NCBI GenBank assembly: GCA_009746045.1
Contig: RPFO01000333.1
Location: 1,869,964-1,933,963, forward strand
Length of the DNA stretch: 64,000 nt
From: Mesostigma viride
Lineage: Eukaryota; Streptophyta; Mesostigmatophyceae; Mesostigmatales; Mesostigmataceae
Direction: 5' to 3'
Shown here piece after piece: positions 58,301-64,000 of this stretch. Below the pieces are notes generated by a model. It was not told where the DNA came from, did not search any database, and saw only the letters and a list, made by a program, of their open reading frames with translations. The position numbers and the translations under genes are program-made. Within the stretch, counting starts at the first letter, position 1. Each line of letters starts with the position of its first letter.

Positions 58301-59792
58301 TGCGCAGCAGCAGGTTCACCCATTCGATGCGGCACGACTCCGACTGGGAGAAGGACTGCAGGGGGGGATGGGGCAGTAATGGATTCAACGTGGGTATATA
58401 TACATGAGTAATTTATCATTCTCAATGAATATATATACATGAGTGTATGTTGATTACTGGGTAGGCACACTGGGTCGCCACATGGGTTGGGGTAGAGAGA
58501 GGGGGCAACGGCACATGCCGCATGGGTTGGGGGGGGGGCGGGTGGGATACTGTGGGCACGCCCTGGGTTGTGGGTACGCCCCACTGGGAACCCCACCATC
58601 GGCTGCGGGGGACGCCTCTCTCGTCTGTTCACTTGCCAAGCACTGCCTCCATGTGCCGTGTGCTAGTCCCACTTCCGCTCACAACTCCGCTCTTCTCATC
58701 TCAGCACAGATCTCCTCGGCTCAGCTCGGCGCAGCGCAACGCACATCTTCGCCAACCTCCACTCACATCCCTCTGATGCGCACCGCCATGTGAGCATTGC
58801 TGTGCGGCTGCATATCCTTTAGGACTATGTACGACTTGTTGCCGTGGTGTCTTGGCATCCGTGGAATGGCTGTGGAGAGCTGGTTGTCAACCATGGGCCA
58901 CGATAGGTGGTGAAGGGAGCACCGCGGCAAGTCACCATCCCAAAATGGGCAGGCATGCTTGAAAGCACCGGACGGTCATCCATGGCCGGCAGAACAGGAC
59001 ATAACTCCTACGCTGAAAGTCTTCGCATCCACTTGGTGGGACAGGTTGAGGGAATCCGAAATTTGTTTTACCCAGGGCCCCTGTTCATCAGACCAGATGA
59101 TGGCTATCATAGTGAGCATATCTCACATCATCCCATTCACAACGCGTCATTTATTTACCGCCACTCAAACATGTTGCCTTTCACAAGAGGTTTAGGGCCG
59201 CAACCCAAGGTCATTTCAATTCTATTTCTTCAGCTCAACGGAAATGTTTTGGGTGGGGATGAAGGGAAGAAAAACGAGAACATGGAGAATGCGAGGGTAC
59301 CTCAGGCCCCGCAAATATCAGGGCAACGTGCATTGTTCACCTTCATGTACAAGTGATGTTTAACCTATCAAATTGGTCAGTATGGCATACTTGTTCCATT
59401 TCTCGACGCATGTTGAACCGCGCTTGGGCCGCCGCCACGATCCGACGCTTACGGATCCCGTCGTACTGCATGCCGGAGTAAAACCGATGCGGCATTCATC
59501 AGCGAGCATTGCAGAAGTTGAGAGTCAGCAGCGGTGCAACCGGCCCAACTGGACTACCGCCAGATGCGGCAGCAAATGCGCTCATTCATTTGAACATGGG
59601 CTCAATATGGTGGAGCAAATTGCTTACACTGTGCGTAAGGTACACGCAGACAGGAATCGCCATCCACATTGGGAGGCCCAGGTAGGGCAGGATTTTCTTG
59701 AAGATCCAGAGAGCCAACAGCGTTCCCACCACAGCCATTGCTATGGTTGAGGCTTTCATCCCTTTGCTTTTCTTCTTCGCCATATCTGGCAA
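40336..59792 (-). CDS. SMP-C2-coiled coil-PH protein, extended-synaptotagmin/plant SYT-like
   Basis: Sixteen exons: 59792-59628, 58355-58259, 56908-56844, 56454-56362, 54829-54698, 53847-53789, 53056-52972, 52518-52321, 51310-51242, 50340-50200, 47339-46851, 45511-45407, 44417-44010, 43000-42850, 41796-41701, 40901-40336. They sum to 2,919 nt, 972 residues, with every phase matching. Two hydrophobic stretches (about 16-31, 34-52) would form an ER hairpin anchor. An SMP lipid-transfer domain follows (about 58-232; ESCRIEWVNLLLRKLWPLIL, TVPPRFNG, VSFMERPFLNINI, LSDIPGL). The C2 domain (about 271-402) keeps Ca2+ ligands D287, D294, D354, D356 and D362 (DWDSVGEPD). Coiled coils flank a Ser/Gly-rich linker (532-750). 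The C-terminal PH domain has its signature Trp at 942. Family members tether ER to plasma membrane and transfer lipid. A C-terminal PH instead of a second C2 is unusual. Exon 1 is joined by phase and topology; it is the least certain. Confidence 0.88.
42036..42222 (-). repeat. 27-bp tandem repeat in SMP intron 14
   Basis: About seven copies of a unit with CCTAACCCTTTCTGCCCGC; one copy is 25 bp. Each full unit contains CCTAACCCT, which resembles plant-type telomere sequence without being a telomere array. In the plus frame it reads as nine-residue repeats, with no sign of being a gene. Confidence 0.9.
46258..46612. repeat. 43-bp AT-rich tandem repeat in SMP intron 11
   Basis: About eight copies containing ATACTAGTATGTAGA and AATATGTACAGAGAATACAT. 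Sub-variants (GAATACC versus GAGTACC, CATGTA versus CATGAA) form blocks, so neighbouring copies are the most alike. Confidence 0.9.
49022..49935. repeat. 57-bp tandem array, 16 copies, with higher-order six-copy period, in SMP intron 10
   Basis: Sixteen nearly identical 57-bp units, each with TTATGTTTTGGGGAATAGGC and AAGCCCTAGATACCTC. The only regular variant is CTCTGCG versus CTCCGCG: copies 1, 7, 13 and 16 carry T. The unit is 19 codons long, so open frames run through on both strands; these are by-products. On the gene strand each unit contains GAGGTATCT, a potential 5' splice site. Confidence 0.95.
54163..54393. repeat. 76-bp tandem repeat in SMP intron 5
   Basis: AGCATGACAGGGTCAGGAGC starts at 54205, 54281 and 54357, with a diverged partial copy before the first. 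Copies two and three are nearly identical. Confidence 0.9.
55440..56060. repeat. Degenerate AT-rich repeat of about 170 bp in SMP intron 4
   Basis: Four decayed units start at about 55479, 55642, 55813 and 55987 with GCTAGCAAACNTCACNAT-like sequence. Shared blocks follow: AAACTTGGTCCATGGTCTA, AGGTTGCTTGCAA and AAAATGCTTGAAA. The GC content is far below the surroundings, which suggests a satellite or transposon of separate origin. Confidence 0.75.
56953..57350. repeat. 28-bp tandem repeat in SMP intron 2
   Basis: About 14 copies of GGTCGTCACACACGCATGGC plus ATGATCAG or ATGATCAA. The array begins 45 bases upstream of exon 3 on the gene strand, so it abuts the 3' splice region. Confidence 0.93.
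57541..57640. repeat. Short duplication in SMP intron 2
   Basis: TATCATTCCCGGCGCAAGA occurs twice, 60-65 bases apart, with ATAGTAAATGG/ATAGTAAGTGG blocks between. Confidence 0.7.
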
Positions 59793-60854
59793 TTAACACT
59801 ACGACTAGGCTTCAAGAGAGCAACCCCTCGGGGGGTCGGATGGGCCGTATCTAGGAAACAAGAAATGTAGCTGTTCCTCAATGCGCCGTCAAATGTGCTA
59901 AGCGCCTGCAAAATGTGTATGCGGCAGTCCGAGCCACGCTTGGTATTTCCAGACGACTGTTTGCATGGGCTTGCTAGTAACAGACAATCCAGGCAATTCT
60001 TGCTTTTCTCGTCGATTTCACGCATGCAATACTGCTTATCGATTTCATGCATGCACTACTGCTCATCGCTATACAGCCATGATTTCCGACTTCAGAAAAG
60101 ATGTGCCCTTTTTCCAATCCAGGTTACTCTTACTCGAGTAACGAAAATTTGTCGAGTCGCATTATCTGTTTACATAGCCTTACTGTCTGCTGTTGTACGT
60201 AGCCACAAGAGCCACAAGTGGTCTGTCGCAGGCTCGCAGCTCCCCCCCCCAAACGCGTCTCGTGAAGATCTGGCAACCGGCCTGATTCTGGACGTGGCCT
60301 TGCGCATGCGTCCAGTAAAAACGAATTACGCGAGCGATTTTACGACTCGCGAAGACGCGAACCCATGGTCGAACAGCTCGCGTAAAGGACCTCGCCACCT
60401 CGGTAATGGAATAACTTAAACATATAGCACCCATTTCGCCGTAAAAGTTACTGTACAGTGTACTGTATGGAAGCCTGAAGAAAAGTGGGACCCTGAGGGT
60501 TGATATTTTAACCTGATGGCGATGATGAAATGACCCAGAAGTGCACTTCCAGGTGTCATGCCGTTGTTGGCACCTCGCCCACCTATGCAGCTGTACAGCC
60601 TGTACGGGAAGCCTGCGGGAAGCGATAACAACAGGGAACAATCAGGGAAAAAATTTTAACGAAAGAATCCACGCGATACCCAAGTGAAGGTCACAGATTG
60701 CGAACGTAGCTTCGTTACTGTGGGAAATCCAAACTTGTCCAGATAAATGACGAACTTATTTCCACGAAGTGCAGCGTGTTTGCCAAGGGCAAAATGAAGT
60801 TGCCCCAAATTTCGTCGTTTTGAAATCGAGTTCCTATTACCAAAAGCAGTCGAA
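59793..60854. promoter_or_regulatory. Divergent intergenic region between the SMP gene and the 60855 gene
   Basis: About 1.06 kb between divergent starts; it should hold both promoters. A near-duplicate ATTTCACGCATGCAATACTGC / ATTTCATGCATGCACTACTGC pair lies at about 60015-60064. No TATA box or named element is assigned. Confidence 0.45.
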
Positions 60855-61911
60855 ATGGCAGGCGAATTGGATGGATGTTTGCCTGGCCTGGAGCACCTGG
60901 GTGGAATTGACGCGAAGTCGACACCAGAGAAATCAAGACGTCGGTCTAACGCAGGCGGGGATAGTGAAGATGAGGGGAAATCTGTAGATAAGGATTCGAA
61001 TCCGCGCAAAAGGGCGCGTGTTTCGATGACCTCCATGGCAAGTGAGATAGACCAGCGGCTCTTGCTGGACAATTTTATGCAGGATAGGCGTTTCCAAACG
61101 CATGTGATGGCATCAAGCCTGGACTCCTTTCATGTCGCAGAAGACATCTCAAATACTCCCCCTCGGCGACGACCCTCTGCCAGCGCCGGGTACGAAGTCT
61201 GTTTACGCTTTTAGTGTCTAGTCTTCATATCTGACACGAAAGCACCTCATTACGTTGGTAAAAGAAAAAAGGGAATTAGCTTTTGCTCTTTCTTTTCCCA
61301 TAGGTAATTTTCCACTCTTGAAAGCTAACCCCTAATCAAATCCAAACATTACACGGATGGCCAATCACTCTCCTGCATGCACCTCGGTTGGCTCGGGCAG
61401 GGATAGCCAAGGCTGCGGCGTCTTCTCCGCCATGAGCGAAGACAGCAGCGAGTGCGTGGAGATGCCCATGCCGCACACTCGCTCCCACGGCGGGACATCC
61501 ACCTGGGGCGGGACCCTGCTGGGCCCCACGCGCGAGATGTCCTGTGGTCGTGACGGCCCCCCTCCTGTGCGCACCTCGTGCGCACTTTCCACCTCCTCCT
61601 CCGTCTCCATGTCGGACGCGGATGATGCCTCGGACCAGCACACGGACTGCGCGTCCTCAGACGCCCACCTGCTCATGCGCTCCTCGGTGTGGCTGCAGGC
61701 CAACCTGCGTGGCCACATGCGCGCACCCCCCTCCCCCAGTGACGCCGCGATCAACACGGGCGGGTTGCGTCGCACCGCGCTGCTGCGCTCGCTGCACCTG
61801 CGCAACTCGTCCGAGTTCCTCATGGTGCCACCGCTGCCGTCCGACATCAACGAGCCGATGCCCCCCCTGGTGCCACCTGGCTGCGCACCCAACTACCGCA
61901 TCACGCAATAA
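60855..61911 (+). CDS. Unknown Ser-rich, probably nuclear protein, two exons
   Basis: Exon 1 is 60855-61189 and exon 2 is 61401-61911, with a 211-bp GT-AG intron in phase 2. The two sum to 846 nt, 281 residues. The first part is hydrophilic with a basic cluster NPRKRARVS and an upstream KSRRR, together resembling a bipartite nuclear signal. A short predicted helix follows (ASEIDQRLLLDNFMQDRRF). The middle is Ser/Asp/Thr-rich and disordered (STSSSVSMSDADDASDQ). The C-terminal third has a hydrophobic/basic stretch (LMRSSVWLQANLRGHM), then RTALLRSLHLRNSSEFLMV, and a Pro-rich tail PPLPSDINEPMPPLVPPG. I do not recognise the family. The matching phase at both splice sites and a TGTAA motif 47 bases past the stop support a real gene. 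Confidence 0.7.
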
Positions 61912-61957
61912 ATCAAACCACGCCACTCGCTTTACCAAATGCCAAGGAGTGCCGCGG

Positions 61958-61962
61958 TGTAA
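61958..61962 (+). terminator. Candidate TGTAA polyadenylation signal
   Basis: TGTAA on the coding strand 47 bases downstream of the stop codon at 61911, at the spacing usual for green-algal genes. Confidence 0.5.
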
Positions 61963-62903
61963 TTGTTGGGGCAGTCGCCTGCCTGGGGTTGCTGGGAACC
62001 CTTGCGCGGGGGTCACCCTTTGTGTCTAATGAGGGTGCCCAAGCCTTCAATTCTTTGGCAATCAGCACCCCGTGGTACTTCCCATCGCCCTTTTTCAGTT
62101 CTTTCATGTACAGCCAAAGAGCGCTTGTGCATGGGTGAATGGTGTGGATCTACCGGATGTTGCCGAGCACCCTGCGGGTTCTTGTGTAAGGATGAGGGGC
62201 GGGAAGAATAGTGGGGCGCTCTTTGTCGTGTCACTCAGGGTGCGACACATGGTATGGCACCTCGTTGCAACCATCACCTATTTTTGAACCAAACTTGCTG
62301 CACAGAAGCAAGTGGTTGCCTTTTCACGGGAGAGAATGATGGGCAGACGTGATGGTGTCCTTCCAGATCCAACGATTCTTGTACAGGCTGCCGCCGTGCC
62401 ACAGGGATTCTCGTTCTTTGTGCCAACGTCGGGCGGTGTCAGCCTTCCCACGGCCCAATAGGGACCCATGATGCCTCTCACTGTTGTTGACCATGGACAA
62501 CAAGCACGGTCATGCGCTTGTGAATGCCTGCATCATGTCCAGTGCGCTTAAACTGGCGTTGTACTTGACATTGAAAATGCGTCTTATGCTGACGGTCCAG
62601 CATTACCGCTGCGCACATATGATTTTTTGGCGATATTTTTTCGGGCGGGCCTTCGATTGTCCACCCAGTCTGGGTCAGGATCGACCCAGACATTGTACTT
62701 AGTGAGACATGGTACGGTCGTGCGGTTCTTCAGTCACGGCCAGAAACTTCTTGTATATAATATTTTGTAATTGTTCAAAGTGATCACGGGGTCATACAAC
62801 GCGTGCCAGTTTGCCATCTAGCTGCTGTTTGTGATACGTCGGAGGATACTGGTTTTTCCGTGGATAGATTGTAGATAGCTTAGACCGGTAGGCTTGCGTG
62901 TAC
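61963..62903. other. Intergenic, nothing recognised
   Basis: Only short frames without domain features. The sequence becomes AT-richer near 62740-62780 just before the CATC array. Confidence 0.45.
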
Positions 62904-64000
62904 CCATCCATCCATCCATCCATCCATCCATCCATCCATCCATCCATCCATCCATCCATCCATCCATCCATCCATCCATCCATCCATCCATCCATCCATC
63001 CATCCATCCATCCATCCATCCATCCATCCATCCATCCATCCATCCATCCATCCATCCATCCATCCATCCATCCATCCATCCATCCATCCATCCATCCATC
63101 CATCCATCCATCCATCCATCCATCCATCCATCCATCCATCCATCCATCCATCCATCCATCCATCCATCCATCCATCCATCCATCCATCCATCCATCCATC
63201 CATCCATCTGGACATCCATCCATCCATCCATCCATCCATCCATCCATCCATCCATCCATCCATCCATCCATCCATCCATCCATCCATCCATCCATCCATC
63301 CATCCATCCATCCATCCATCCATCCATCCATCCATCCATCCATCCATCCATCCATCCATCCATCCATCCATCCATCCATCCATCCATCCATCCATCCATC
63401 CATCCATCCATCCATCCATCCATCCATCCATCCATCCATCCATCCATCCATCCATCCATCCATCCATCCATCCATCCATCCATCCATCCATCCATCCATC
63501 CATCCATCCATCCATCCATCCATCCATCCATCCATCCATCCATCCATCCATCCATCCATCCATCCATCCATCCATCCATCCATCCATCCATCCATCCATC
63601 CATCCATCCATCCATCCATCCATCCATCCATCCATCCATCCATCCATCCATCCATCCATCCATCCATCCATCCATCCATCCATCCATCCATCCATCCATC
63701 CATCCATCCATCCATCCATCCATCCATCCATCCATCCATCCATCCATCCATCCATCCATCCATCCATCCATCCATCCATCCATCCATCCATCCATCCATC
63801 CATCCATCCATCCATCCATCCATCCATCCATCCATCCATCCATCCATCCATCCATCCATCCATCCATCCATCCATCCATCCATCCATCCATCCATCCATC
63901 CATCCATCCATCCATCCATCCATCCATCCATCCATCCATCCATCCATCCATCCATCCATCCATCCATCCATCCATCCATCCATCCATCCATCCATCCATC
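62904..64000. repeat. (CATC)n array of about 1.1 kb, truncated by the window end
   Basis: Some 270 CATC units with one visible interruption (CTGGA at about 63208-63213). Three minus-strand frames read as MDGW repeats and are not genes. The array continues beyond the window. Confidence 0.97.

Noticed and set aside
58767-58789. Candidate first exon MAVRIRGM of the SMP gene
   Set aside because: It has an ATG and a GTGAGT donor, but its phase (2) does not fit the next exon, which must start in phase 0.
58907-59356. Plus-strand 149-codon ORF
   Set aside because: Lies inside the inferred first intron of the SMP gene and shows no domain or codon pattern supporting a gene.
60656-61072. Minus-strand 138-codon ORF
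   Set aside because: Overlaps exon 1 of the 60855 gene in antisense, with no domain or promoter evidence.
62792-63999. Three minus-strand ORFs of 371-399 codons with MDGW repeats
   Set aside because: They are translations of the CATC array. The same four-residue repeat appears in three frames, as expected from a four-base period.

Overview
The window is nuclear DNA of a photosynthetic eukaryote, most likely a green alga. It holds a plastid-targeted ferredoxin-thioredoxin reductase variable subunit, a plant-type guanylate-binding protein, a very long P-class PPR protein, and a synaptotagmin-like lipid-transfer protein. Genes are cut by many GT-AG introns. LTR and LINE remnants and long simple repeats fill the spaces between them. 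There is no operon, rRNA, CRISPR array or convincing tRNA. The exact lineage cannot be fixed from the sequence alone.

Layout. 1-5460: part of an LTR retrotransposon on the minus strand, with gag and a separate upstream ORF that has an RNase H1 hybrid-binding-type domain. 5468-6888: about 1.4 kb of CAG then AAC trinucleotide repeat. 7112-8795: transposon debris and an inverted-repeat element. 9244-10225 (-): FTRV in two exons, divergent from the GBP-like gene at 10816-22822 (+, at least 15 exons). 22823-26939: a transposon island with two inverted LINE 3' ends, a 473-bp element with terminal inverted repeats and a 4-bp target-site duplication, and LINE ends with (TTAA)n tails. 26940-33979 (-): a 2,097-residue PPR protein in two exons. 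33980-40075: a second LINE island. 40336-59792 (-): a 16-exon, 972-residue SMP-C2-coiled coil-PH protein whose longer introns carry at least six unrelated tandem arrays. 60855-61911 (+): a small two-exon gene for an unknown Ser-rich protein. 62904-64000: a CATC array that runs off the window.

The exon models were built by hand from splice-site motifs, phase agreement and family alignment from memory. In the four host multi-exon models the exon lengths sum to whole codons with no internal stop. FTRV would act in plastid thiol redox control. The PPR protein would act on organelle RNA. The SMP protein would act at an ER-membrane contact site, and the GBP-like GTPase perhaps in defence or nuclear condensates. 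They are neighbours, not a pathway. The most unusual items are the HBD ORF upstream of gag, the SMP-C2-PH architecture, the higher-order 57-bp intronic array, the self-complementary intronic hairpin in the GBP gene, and the small repeat families shared by the transposon islands.
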